From JAIVGV01 sp035295985 (GTDB lineage: Bacteria; Acidobacteriota; Blastocatellia; Pyrinomonadales; Pyrinomonadaceae): DNA of 22,449 nt. Shown one piece after another: positions 1 through 8,851 of this stretch. The stretch lies in assembly GCA_035295985.1 (NCBI GenBank), contig DATHBT010000234.1:1-22449 (forward strand), read 5' to 3'. The notes beneath the pieces were generated by a model. It worked only from the letters and a program-made list of their open reading frames with translations, had not been told where the DNA came from and did not search any database. The position numbers were made by a program, and so were the translations under genes. Within the stretch, counting starts at the first letter, position 1. Every line of letters begins with the position of its first letter.

Positions 1-1116
1 CCGCGCCATCGCGCCGCCGACCACCTGGCCGCCCGCGAGCACGGCCGCGTTCTCCGTCCCCAGGCTGACCGCCTCGCCCAGCTCCGCGAACCGCCCGGTC
101 TTCAACTCGCCGCCTTCGAGCAGCGCGCGCACGTTGCGCGCCGCGAGCGCGGACTGCTGGAAGGCGAGCTGCGCCGTGCCCGCCAGGCTCGGCTCCACGT
201 CGCGGAAGGCCGCGATGTCGCCGACGACGAAGACCTCCCCGCGCCCGCGCGCCTGTAGAGTCTGCTCGACGACCACGAGTCCGCGCCTGTCTTTTTCGAG
301 CGCGAGCCGTTCGACCAGCGGGTTCACCCTCACGCCCGCCGTCCAGACGACGGCCGCGGCCCTGAGTTCCGTCTCCGCGCCGCCGTGCTCGAAGACGAGG
401 CCGTCCCGCGTGACGCGCACGACGCGCGTCGAGGTGTGGACTTCGACGCGCGCATCACCCAGCGCGCGCTCGACCGCCACGCGGATGTCGTCGTCCATGC
501 CGGGCACGACCTGGTCGCCCATCTCCACTACGACGACGCGCGGCTCGCCGCGCAAGCCCCGCCTCTGGAACGCGTCGCGCAGCAGGTCTGCCATCTTCGT
601 CGAAAGCTCCACGCCGCTCGCGCCCGCGCCGACGACGGCGAAGGTGGCCGCGGCGCGCGCGTCCTGCGGAGCGGCGTCGGGCGGGATGCGGTCGAGTACG
701 TCCGTCATGCGCCAGCGCAGCTCTTCGGCGTGGCGTATTTTGCGGAAGGGGAGTGCGTGCCTCTCCGCGCCCTCCACATTCCAGAAGTTCGTCACGCCGC
801 CGACGGCGAGCACGAGCGCGTCGTAAGCCAGTCGGCGGACGCGGCCCGCGACCGTGGCCTCGCGGGCGTCGAAGTCTATGTCAGTCACCGCGCCCGTGAT
901 GTTGCGCACGCGGTCGTCGAGCAACTCTTTGTAGTGCGGCGCGATGTGCCAGGCCTCGACCTCGCCGCTCATGTACTCGTAGAGCATCGGCGTGAAGGTG
1001 AAGTGATCCTCGGGGCTGACGAGCGTCACTTGACCTGCGCCCGCAAGCTCCAGCGCCGTGAACAGCCCGCCAAAACCCCCGCCGACGATCAGTATGCGCG
1101 CACGCGCCTCCGCCAT
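1..1116 (-). CDS. Type II NADH dehydrogenase (NDH-2-like FAD/NAD(P) oxidoreductase), 3' end outside window
   Basis: The reverse strand is open from an ATG at 1116 to the window edge, giving 372 codons with no stop, so the C-terminus is missing. The family passes electrons from NADH to quinone through FAD without pumping protons and sits on the inner face of the membrane. Seen: an N-terminal FAD Rossmann motif GGGFGG (residues 12-17), followed by SPEDHFTFTPMLYEYMSGEV, the usual NDH-2 segment after the second strand. A second nucleotide-binding motif VGAGASGVE (about 162-170) should bind NADH, and VFVVGDIAAF is the C-terminal FAD-contact motif. The family is usually 400-450 residues, so some 30-80 are missing. 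A strong ribosome binding site GGAGAGGG (1129-1122) lies 5 bases before the ATG. The gene diverges from the phosphatase at 1223. Related pyridine nucleotide-disulfide oxidoreductases are an alternative; the missing C-terminal membrane anchor would help decide. Confidence 0.88.
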   Translation of the reverse strand, partial: MAEARARILIVGGGFGGLFTALELAGAGQVTLVSPEDHFTFTPMLYEYMSGEVEAWHIAPHYKELLDDRVRNITGAVTDIDFDAREATVAGRVRRLAYDALVLAVGGVTNFWNVEGAERHALPFRKIRHAEELRWRMTDVLDRIPPDAAPQDARAAATFAVVGAGASGVELSTKMADLLRDAFQRRGLRGEPRVVVVEMGDQVVPGMDDDIRVAVERALGDARVEVHTSTRVVRVTRDGLVFEHGGAETELRAAAVVWTAGVRVNPLVERLALEKDRRGLVVVEQTLQARGRGEVFVVGDIAAFRDVEPSLAGTAQLAFQQSALAARNVRALLEGGELKTGRFAELGEAVSLGTENAAVLAGGQVVGGAMAR

Positions 1117-1140
1117 TCGGTCCCTCTCCGGTGTTGAACT

Positions 1141-1169
1141 TTGATCGCGTCTCGCCGGCATGGTATCAA
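1141..1169 (+). promoter_or_regulatory. Promoter for the histidine phosphatase gene, possibly divergent
   Basis: TTGATC (1141-1146) and TATCAA (1164-1169) are separated by 17 bases, with an extended -10 TG at 1161-1162. The two boxes are nearly inverted copies, so the reverse strand also shows TTGATA, 17 bases, then GATCAA, pointing at the NADH dehydrogenase. The forward -10 is the better of the two. Confidence 0.5.
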
Positions 1170-1222
1170 AAGGGCCACACTCGCGCACGCTTCACCAAAA
1201 GGTCTGGAGGGTTCGTTCGCCG

Positions 1223-1813
1223 ATGGCGCAGACAGGCGGATCGAAGTTTCTGTTGTACGCGGTAATCTTACTGCTGCTCGCGGGCCTGCTCGCCGCGGGC
1301 GGGGTCGTGTACTTGCAGCGGCAGCCGCCGACGACGATCCTGCTCGTGCGCCACGCCGAGCGGCAGGACGCGCCGCCCGCGCTCGGCGAGTGCCCGCCGC
1401 CGGGCCTGGGGCTACAAAACAGCACGGGCACGTCGATCACGGAGGCGGGCCGCGAGCGCGCCGCCGAGCTCGCTCACGTCGCGGGCGAGGCCGGCGTCTC
1501 CGCCATCTACGTCAGTGAGGTCTGCCGCAGCCAGTGGACGGCCAAACCGCTAGCCGACCGCGCGGGCGCAACGGTCATCCAGTTGAACGCGGCCGACGTG
1601 CAGGGACTCGTCAACCACATCCGCGAGAACCAGCGCGGGCGCACCGTCGTCGTCTCAAGCCACACGGATCGCATCCCCCAGATCATCTCCGCGCTCGGCG
1701 CGTCGCCCGCCCCCACGGTCGCCGACACGGACTACGACAACCTCTGGGTCATCACCGTCCCGCGCTGGGGTAGCCCGCGCCTGATGCTCCTCAAGTATGG
1801 CCGCGAGACCTGA
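1223..1813 (+). CDS. Membrane-anchored histidine phosphatase (phosphoglycerate mutase/SixA-like)
   Basis: This 196-residue protein has a short N-terminus, one hydrophobic segment (about 9-31) and then a histidine phosphatase domain. The RHG-type motif is LLVRHAERQ, with R43 and H44 (the phospho-accepting histidine); the second catalytic histidine is in SSHTDRI (H147). The domain follows the membrane span, so it is probably held at the membrane and may face the periplasm. The family removes phosphate from small molecules or phosphohistidine proteins; the substrate cannot be read from sequence. An upstream in-frame ATG at 1160 is rejected because it lies inside the likely promoter. The ATG at 1223 has GGAGG at 1206-1210, 12 bases upstream. 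The domain is compact, closer to SixA-like members than to glycolytic mutases. Confidence 0.8.
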   Translation: MAQTGGSKFLLYAVILLLLAGLLAAGGVVYLQRQPPTTILLVRHAERQDAPPALGECPPPGLGLQNSTGTSITEAGRERAAELAHVAGEAGVSAIYVSEVCRSQWTAKPLADRAGATVIQLNAADVQGLVNHIRENQRGRTVVVSSHTDRIPQIISALGASPAPTVADTDYDNLWVITVPRWGSPRLMLLKYGRET

Positions 1814-1824
1814 CGCGTGCCGGC

Positions 1825-1854
1825 TGGACAGTGCGCGGAGCGGCGTGCTAGATT
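1825..1854 (+). promoter_or_regulatory. Promoter of rpsO
   Basis: TGGACA (1825-1830), 18 bases, TAGATT (1849-1854), with TG at 1846-1847 making an extended -10. Transcription would start near 1861, leaving a leader of about 75 bases. Confidence 0.55.
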
Positions 1855-1860
1855 CTTCGG

Positions 1861-1935
1861 CGATTTGCTAACTTTTGCGGTTGCCTGCGGTTAGCAGGTT
1901 CTACTGCGGTCTGGGAGGGCCATCTCGAACAAGCC
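1861..1935 (+). promoter_or_regulatory. rpsO leader with inverted repeat and TGCGGT repeats
   Basis: GCTAAC (1867-1872) can pair with GTTAGC (1890-1895). TGCGGT occurs three times (1876-1881, 1886-1891, 1905-1910). The only purine-rich ribosome binding site, GGGAGGG (1913-1919), is 16 bases from the ATG, which is unusually far. In several bacteria S15 represses its own mRNA through a leader structure; this leader could do so, but its fold matches no published S15 leader that I can confirm by eye. Confidence 0.35.
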
Positions 1936-2202
1936 ATGTTGGACAGAGAGTTGAAGGAGAAGATCGTCGGCGACTACCGCACCCACGAGGGTGACACGGG
2001 TTCGCCGCAGGTGCAGGTCGCTTTGCTGACCACGCGCATCAACCAGCTCACCGAGCACTTCAAGACGCACAAGAAGGACAACCACTCGCGGCGCGGCCTG
2101 CTCAAGATGGTCTCGCAGCGCAGGAGCCTGCTCGACTACTTGAAGCGCAAGGACATCGAGCAGTACCACGAGCTGATCGGCCGCCTCGGCCTGCGCCGGT
2201 AA
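1936..2202 (+). CDS. rpsO: 30S ribosomal protein S15
   Basis: At 88 residues it has the normal S15 length and covers the whole family: the GDTGSPQVQVALLT segment, the THKKDNHSRRGLL segment that contacts 16S rRNA, and the end YHELIGRLGLRR. S15 binds the central domain of 16S rRNA early in 30S assembly. It lies immediately upstream of pnp, the classical rpsO-pnp order of many bacteria, but here with 350 bases and a terminator between them. The start is fixed by family alignment and by the lack of a good alternative. Confidence 0.98.
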   Translation: MLDRELKEKIVGDYRTHEGDTGSPQVQVALLTTRINQLTEHFKTHKKDNHSRRGLLKMVSQRRSLLDYLKRKDIEQYHELIGRLGLRR

Positions 2203-2552
2203 GAAGGCGCGGGACGACGGCCGACGGTCGGTTGACACGGTTGGTTAAAACGCAAACGCCCGCGCCCGAAACAAGCCGGGCGGCAGTGCCGAACGTGACG
2301 GCGCGAACTGCCGCCAGAGGGGGCGCGAGTAGCCCGAAAGCCCGTACTACGAGGGACAAGGCGGCGGCAGCTTCACGCGAGAGGCTGCCGCCGCTTTCTC
2401 TTTCGCCGGGGCTTTGACGAAGACGGACGAAGCGGGGGCGCGTCACGTGGCGCCCCGCGGCGGACGCGAAACGGTTTCTGGATCGCCGAACCGCGCCGGC
2501 GGATGAGACGCCGAGGGCGCGCGAGAAAGTTGTCGTGTGAAGGAGAGAGAGA
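2203..2552 (+). other. rpsO-pnp intergenic region, structured, without a gene
   Basis: The 350 bases hold no convincing coding sequence. An inverted repeat GGCGGCAG (2279-2286) / CTGCCGCC (2308-2315) continues inward through GTGCC/GGCGC. The pair GTAG (2329-2332) / CTAC (2347-2350) could form a second small stem. A terminator-like hairpin follows at 2358-2400. The last 150 bases, before the pnp ribosome binding site AAGGAG (2540-2545), show no good promoter. TTGACA at 2232 has no matching -10, so pnp may depend on read-through from rpsO. Confidence 0.5.
2358..2400 (+). terminator. Intrinsic terminator or attenuator between rpsO and pnp
   Basis: An 11-bp perfect stem GCGGCGGCAGC (2361-2371) / GCTGCCGCCGC (2384-2394) has a 12-base loop, and outer AAG/TTT pairing may extend it. 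TTTCTCTTT follows. Since pnp has no clear promoter, this may be a partial terminator or an RNA-processing site. Confidence 0.65.
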
Positions 2553-4832
<2,280 letters not shown>

Positions 4833-4888
4833 CGGCCCGCCACTTCATGGACTTACAGCCAGGGCCTTCGGGCCGGGCTTGAACTCCG

Positions 4889-4926
4889 AGGCCCGGCGGC
4901 CTCCCCGCCGGGCCTTTTCCTTTTCC
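4889..4926 (+). terminator. Intrinsic terminator of pnp
   Basis: A 10-bp perfect stem GGCCCGGCGG (4890-4899) / CCGCCGGGCC (4905-4914) with a 5-base loop is followed by TTTTCCTTTT. Just upstream is a small UUCG tetraloop hairpin, GGCC-TTCG-GGCC (4863-4874), which may protect the mRNA 3' end. Confidence 0.85.
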
Positions 4927-5111
4927 CTGCAAAGGTTTAGGACGTAAAAAAGCGGCGCGCAAATCTGGAAACCGTACAGCATTGCGCGTTTTCCTCTCAT
5001 GTAAACGACCCGGAAAGTGGACTTTCTCTAAAAGTCACAAGGATTTACGCTCGCAGCCGGGGCAGACTTGTCGTCACGAGACGGGGTTTCAAGGGAGGAC
5101 GGTCACTAACG

Positions 5112-5756
5112 ATGAGGCATCAGGTACGCAGGCCAATCGCCCTGGCGCTCGGCGCGCTGCTCCTAGCCGCCGTGCCGGCGCAGGCCGGCCCCGTCGAGTA
5201 CAGGGACGTGGTGTCGCTCTCCTCAGCCCTTAGCCGCTCCGGCGGCCCCTCGGTCGATCTCCGCCTCCGCTCGTTCATGCAGCAGCAGGGCAAGTCCACG
5301 GGTCAGCCGAACTCAATCGCCGGCATCGCTCAGGACACGAAGTCCGGCGGGGCCGGCATCGCGGGCGAGGGGGCGGCGACCGCCGCGCCCAACACGCCCG
5401 GCCCGCTGACCGGCGCGGGCGTCGCCCCGCAGGATCAGCAGACGACGGTCGAGACCATCGAACTCGGCGAGATCGACGGCACGCTCTGCGACTGCGGCCA
5501 GATCAAGATACCGGGCGGCGGCTTCCCGCTGTGGCCGCTCCTCGGCTTCGCGGGCGTCCCGCTCTTCTTCATCCCCGGCGGCGAGCCTACCCCGGAATTC
5601 ACCCCCACGCCGCCGCCGACCCAGCCGCCGCCGCCCGAGATCCCTGAGCCGGCCACTTTGCTGCTCTTCGGGACGGGCCTCGCCGCCATCGGCGCGGGGG
5701 CGCGGCGCCGCCGCGCGCGCCAGTCCAAACTCCAGCAGGCCGCGAGGGAGGTCTAG
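5112..5756 (+). CDS. Exported PEP-CTERM sorting-domain protein
   Basis: 214 residues. Seen: an N-terminal signal peptide (about 1-25, cleavage after AQA), a low-complexity Gly/Ala/Ser region, a short CDCGQIK segment, a proline-rich linker (PTPPPTQPPPPEIPE), and a C-terminal tripartite signal. That signal starts with PEP at residue 178, then a hydrophobic stretch (ATLLLFGTGLAAIGAGA), then an RRRRARQ cluster. In the known system an exosortase recognises PEP, cuts, and releases the protein to the surface or exopolysaccharide matrix. No exosortase gene is visible here. The start has GGGAGG (5093-5098) 13 bases upstream. The next gene begins 6 bases after this stop, so the two form an operon. The middle region resembles no enzyme that I recognise. 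Confidence 0.85.
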   Translation: MRHQVRRPIALALGALLLAAVPAQAGPVEYRDVVSLSSALSRSGGPSVDLRLRSFMQQQGKSTGQPNSIAGIAQDTKSGGAGIAGEGAATAAPNTPGPLTGAGVAPQDQQTTVETIELGEIDGTLCDCGQIKIPGGGFPLWPLLGFAGVPLFFIPGGEPTPEFTPTPPPTQPPPPEIPEPATLLLFGTGLAAIGAGARRRRARQSKLQQAAREV

Positions 5757-5762
5757 GCCGTC

Positions 5763-6752
5763 ATGAATCCCAGATTCAAAACGAGCGCCGCCCTCCTCGG
5801 CTCGAAGGCACTGCTCGCCGCCTGCGCGCTGGTCATGCTCGCCGGCCTCGGCTCGGCCCCGGCGGCGAACGCGCAGGATCGCAACAGCCGCGCAGGCCGC
5901 TTCGAGATTTCCACCACGCCGGGCGGCTACCCCGTCTTCATCGACGGCCAGCCGCGCGGCACGACGAGTACCACGGTCCAACTCTACGACGTGGAGCCGG
6001 GCGCGCACACCGTCGAGATACGCTTCCCCAACAACACCACCTGGCGGCGCGACTTCACCATCGCCCCCAACAAGCGGCAGTGCATCGTGCTCAACTTCCG
6101 CCCGAAGACCGTCACGATAGAGCGCGCCGTCAAGTCTCCCTGCCCCTACCCCGTGAACATCTCCGCGCCGTCTTCGGTGCGCGAGGGCGATCAGGTGACG
6201 TTTTCGGCCGACGTGGGCTACGCCGGACAGTCGGGCCTCAACTACACGTGGACGATCAGCCCGCCGACCGCGCGCATCGCTCAGGGCGCGGGCACGCCGA
6301 CCATCACCGTCGACACGACGGGCGTCGGCAACCAGCGCGTGACCGCGATCCTCGTCGTGGACGACGGGTCGGGCGACCGCAACTGCCGCCAGCGCGCGCA
6401 GTTCGCAACGGCCGTCACCGCGCTCCCGCAGGTTCCTCGGCCCACGGGGAGACAGTTCGCGGAGTTCCCGTCCGTCGCCTTCAACGAGGACAAGGCGAAC
6501 TTCGACAACTTCGCCGTCGCACTACAGGAAGACCCGACGGCGACCGGATACATCATCGTCTATAACGGGAGGCGGAGCCGGCCGGCGCGGCTGAACACGC
6601 TCGTCAACCGCTCGCGCGAGTACGTCGTCAACACGCGCAACATAGACCGCAGCCGCGTCGTCGTCATGGGCGGCGGCACGCGCGAGGTGGACACCATCGA
6701 GCTGTGGATCGTGCCGCAGGGCGCGACCCCGCCGCGCCCGACGCCGCGCTAG
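5763..6752 (+). CDS. Exported PEGA and PKD-like domain protein with a conserved-looking C-terminal domain
   Basis: 329 residues. Seen: a signal peptide ending near ANA (about residue 37); a PEGA domain (about 45-115; ISTTPGGYPVFIDGQPRG, then VEPGAHTVEIRFP); a PKD/Ig-like domain (about 130-215; EGDQVTFSAD and LNYTWTISPP); and a C-terminal domain (about 235-318; NFDNFAVALQEDP, GYIIVYNGR, IELWIVP). That last domain recalls OmpA-like folds in its alternating pattern but lacks a clear peptidoglycan-binding motif. Its role is probably structural or in adhesion at the envelope. The ribosome binding site GGGAGG (5746-5751) lies within the end of the upstream PEP-CTERM gene, so translation is likely coupled. 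A terminator closes the pair at 6777-6835. Confidence 0.75.
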   Translation: MNPRFKTSAALLGSKALLAACALVMLAGLGSAPAANAQDRNSRAGRFEISTTPGGYPVFIDGQPRGTTSTTVQLYDVEPGAHTVEIRFPNNTTWRRDFTIAPNKRQCIVLNFRPKTVTIERAVKSPCPYPVNISAPSSVREGDQVTFSADVGYAGQSGLNYTWTISPPTARIAQGAGTPTITVDTTGVGNQRVTAILVVDDGSGDRNCRQRAQFATAVTALPQVPRPTGRQFAEFPSVAFNEDKANFDNFAVALQEDPTATGYIIVYNGRRSRPARLNTLVNRSREYVVNTRNIDRSRVVVMGGGTREVDTIELWIVPQGATPPRPTPR

Positions 6753-6776
6753 GCCGCGCGCGGACATAAACGGAAT

Positions 6777-6835
6777 GCGCCCGACGGGCGACGCGTAAAC
6801 CTTCGGTACGGGACGCGCCGCCCGTCGCGCTTTTT
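6777..6835 (+). terminator. Intrinsic terminator of the PEP-CTERM/PEGA operon
   Basis: A long stem (6783-6796 with 6813-6826, one mismatch) is extended by GCGC (6777-6780) pairing with GCGC (6827-6830). TTTTT follows at 6831-6835. The T-tract abuts the next promoter's -35 box. Confidence 0.8.
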
Positions 6836-6837
6836 CG

Positions 6838-6866
6838 TTGACCCGTTTAGCGCGGCTGTGTTAACA
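6838..6866 (+). promoter_or_regulatory. Promoter of the 55-residue membrane protein gene
   Basis: TTGACC (6838-6843), 17 bases, TTAACA (6861-6866). It lies directly after the preceding terminator and about 75 bases before the ribosome binding site. It is among the cleanest promoters in the window. Confidence 0.6.
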
Positions 6867-6948
6867 AGGGCCGCACGTAACTTCTCCCAAAAGTAGGTAG
6901 GACGCTTCGTAAGCTTTTCCAGAAGAGACTCGAAGGAGGTCGTTTCTC

Positions 6949-7116
6949 ATGGCAGACGGTGACGGCGGCGGCGGCGCGGGCAGTACCGGCGTGGTGGCTA
7001 TCGTGGTGATCTTCGTGATCGTGCTCCTCATCCTGTTCTTCGGCTGGGGGCGCTGGTTCGGCGGCGGGGGCGGCAGCAAGGACATCAACATCAAGGTGGA
7101 CACGCCCGCCAAGTAG
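6949..7116 (+). CDS. Small single-span membrane protein, 55 residues, function unknown
   Basis: This short gene encodes 55 residues: a Gly/Asp-rich N-terminus (MADGDGGGGAGSTG), one strongly hydrophobic segment (about 15-32, VVAIVVIFVIVLLILFFGW), an RWFGGGGGS joint, and a charged tail KDINIKVDTPAK. The gene is well supported: AAGGAGGT (6933-6940) is a full anti-16S match 8 bases before the ATG, with a promoter at 6838-6866 and a strong terminator at 7141-7194, so it is monocistronic. From memory, similar small proteins with a Gly-rich joint and a DINVKV-like tail occur in other Acidobacteria and some cyanobacteria, but I cannot verify this. No function is assigned. The lack of a signal cleavage site suggests that it stays in the membrane. 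Confidence 0.8.
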   Translation: MADGDGGGGAGSTGVVAIVVIFVIVLLILFFGWGRWFGGGGGSKDINIKVDTPAK

Positions 7117-7140
7117 AGCGGAAAAATTCGTTCGCTGCTA

Positions 7141-7194
7141 AAGAAGAGAGGCGGCCCGCGCGTCACGGCGCACGCGGCCGTCCTCTCTTCTTTT
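7141..7194 (+). terminator. Intrinsic terminator of the small membrane protein gene
   Basis: An 11-bp perfect outer stem AAGAAGAGAGG (7141-7151) / CCTCTCTTCTT (7182-7192) encloses further GC-rich pairing (GGCC, GCG with CGC, GGCC). The right arm ends in a T-rich run, and the A-rich left arm could make it work in both directions. Confidence 0.8.
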
Positions 7195-7220
7195 CATTTC
7201 CTGCCCGCGGCGTTATTCTC

Positions 7221-7364
7221 GTGAATCGTGAAAAGAGGCTGTTAGCCGTTAGCTGTTGGCTGTTAGCCGGAGGGAAACAGCTTCCGGCTCTCGGCCTTCA
7301 CCCCGGCTTTCGGTTCTTGGTTTTGCTAACAGCTAATAGCTAAGAGCTTCTTTTCACCATTCAC
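7221..7364. repeat. Heptamer inverted repeat A (GTTAGC family)
   Basis: The left arm (7221-7267) ends in four heptamers: TGTTAGC, CGTTAGC, TGTTGGC, TGTTAGC. The right arm (7325-7364) begins with three: GCTAACA, GCTAATA, GCTAAGA. The outer parts pair as GTGAATCGTGAAAAGA with TCTTTTCACCATTCAC. Right arm and left arm match at 34 of 40 positions, and the left is longer by exactly 7 bases. The right arm ends one base before the GGAGG of the glycyl-tRNA synthetase gene, so the fold could affect its translation. Confidence 0.85.
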
Positions 7365-7375
7365 GGAGGTTGAGA

Positions 7376-8839
7376 GTGTCTGCGCCGAACATCGAAACAA
7401 TCGTCTCGCTCTCGAAGCGGCGGGGGTTCGTCTTCCCCTCGTCCGAAGTTTACGGCGGCCTGGGGAGCGCGTGGGACTACGGCCCGCTCGGGACGGAGCT
7501 GGTCAACAACATCAAGCGCGCCTGGTGGCGCTGGATGGTTCACGAGCGCGACGACATGGAGGGGCTGGACTCCTCGATCATCCTCAACCGTCTCGTCTGG
7601 AAGTATTCGGGCCACGAGGACACGTTTAGCGACCCGCTCGTTGACTGCCGCGAGTGCAAGAGCCGCCTGCGCGCTGACAAACTAGATAGAGTTGACGAAA
7701 GCGAGGTCATTCCGAGCGCAGAAAGCTACCTAGCTCTGATTGCGAACTTAGCCAAAAACAGGAAGCTGAAATGCCCGAACTGCGGTTCAACCGATCTCAC
7801 CGAGCCGCGCCCCTTCAACCTGATGTTTCGCACGACGCTCGGCGCGGTCGCCGACGAGAGTGATCCGAGCGCGCTCGCGTACCTGCGGCCCGAAACCGCG
7901 CAGGGCATCTTCGTCAACTTCCTCAACGTCCAGCAGTCGATGCGGCGCAAGCTCCCGTTCGGCGTCGCACAGATCGGCAAAAGTTTCCGCAACGAGGTAA
8001 CGCCCGGCAACTTCATCTTCCGCACGCGCGAGTTCGAGCAGATGGAGATGGAGTATTTCGTCAAACCCGGCGAGGACGAGGAGATTCATCAGTACTGGAT
8101 CGACACCTGCCACAAGTGGTTCACCGACATCGGCCTCAGCAGTGAAAACCTCCGGCTCTACGAGCAGCCGAAAGAGGAGCTGGCCCACTACGCCAAGCGC
8201 ACCGTTGACATCCAGTACCGCTTCTTCCCCGAACGCGAGGAGGACGAGCGGCAGTGGGACGAGCTGATGGGCATCGCCAACCGCACCGACTTCGATCTCC
8301 GCGCCCACTCGAACAAGCCCGCCGACGAGGAAGGGAAGCGTTTTAACCCTGACTCGACGGAAGACCTCTCCTACTTCGACGAGGCCACGAAGACGCGCTT
8401 CTACCCCTACGTCATCGAGCCGGCCGCGGGTGTCAACCGCACGATGTTGGCCGTCCTGATGGACGCCTACACGGAGAAGACGACCGACAAGGGCGAGAAG
8501 CGCGTCGTCCTCAGGCTCCACCCGGAGCTTGCGCCGATCAAGGCGGCCGTGCTGCCGCTCGCCAAGAACAAGCCCGAAATCGTCGGCATGGCGAAGGCGA
8601 TTAAGCGCAGCCTCCAGCCCGTCCTCCGCGCCGTGTACGACGACACGGGCGGCATCGGCAAGCTCTACGCGCGCCAGGACGAGATCGGCACGCCCTACTG
8701 CGTGACCGTCGATCACCAGTCGCTCGAAGACGAGGCCGTAACGGTTCGCGACCGCGACACGTGGGAGCAGCAGCGCGTCAGGGTCGCAGACCTACAGGAA
8801 CACCTGCGCGGCCGACTCGGCCTCGGCAACCAGTGTTAG
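7376..8839 (+). CDS. glyQS: Glycyl-tRNA synthetase, single-chain class II type
   Basis: This enzyme charges tRNA-Gly using ATP and glycine. The 487 residues are the homodimeric eukaryote-like type, not the split alpha/beta type of E. coli. Seen: the N-terminal RRGFVFPSSEVYGG and WDYGPLG; a zinc-type pair CRECK (about 91) and CPNCG (about 132); RPETAQGIFVNF; class II motif 2 FRNEVTPGNFIFRTREFEQ (about 203-221); motif 3 YVIEPAAGVNRTMLAVL (about 345-361); and a C-terminal anticodon-binding domain (about 380-487). The start is GTG at 7376: GGAGG (7365-7369) is 6 bases upstream. An in-frame TTG at 7370 would touch the ribosome binding site and is rejected. The leader holds heptamer repeat A. The downstream gene is coupled. 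A weak promoter (TATTCT at 7214-7219) may lie before the repeat. Confidence 0.96.
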   Translation: MSAPNIETIVSLSKRRGFVFPSSEVYGGLGSAWDYGPLGTELVNNIKRAWWRWMVHERDDMEGLDSSIILNRLVWKYSGHEDTFSDPLVDCRECKSRLRADKLDRVDESEVIPSAESYLALIANLAKNRKLKCPNCGSTDLTEPRPFNLMFRTTLGAVADESDPSALAYLRPETAQGIFVNFLNVQQSMRRKLPFGVAQIGKSFRNEVTPGNFIFRTREFEQMEMEYFVKPGEDEEIHQYWIDTCHKWFTDIGLSSENLRLYEQPKEELAHYAKRTVDIQYRFFPEREEDERQWDELMGIANRTDFDLRAHSNKPADEEGKRFNPDSTEDLSYFDEATKTRFYPYVIEPAAGVNRTMLAVLMDAYTEKTTDKGEKRVVLRLHPELAPIKAAVLPLAKNKPEIVGMAKAIKRSLQPVLRAVYDDTGGIGKLYARQDEIGTPYCVTVDHQSLEDEAVTVRDRDTWEQQRVRVADLQEHLRGRLGLGNQC

Positions 8840-8851
8840 GATTCTCCACGG

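Noticed and set aside
385..1137. Forward-strand open frames across 134-1137
   Set aside because: Shadows of the NADH dehydrogenase on the reverse strand, whose FAD and NADH motifs are clear; the forward frames encode only Arg/Ala-rich composition typical of GC-rich antisense.
2232..2417. Small forward frame of 61 residues between rpsO and pnp
   Set aside because: No ribosome binding site, and it spans the inverted repeats and terminator hairpin; better explained as structured RNA.
4950..5000. Sigma-54 promoter upstream of the PEP-CTERM gene
   Set aside because: TGG and TTGC are present near 4967-4985, but their spacing (13 bases between) does not fit the -24/-12 rule (8 between).
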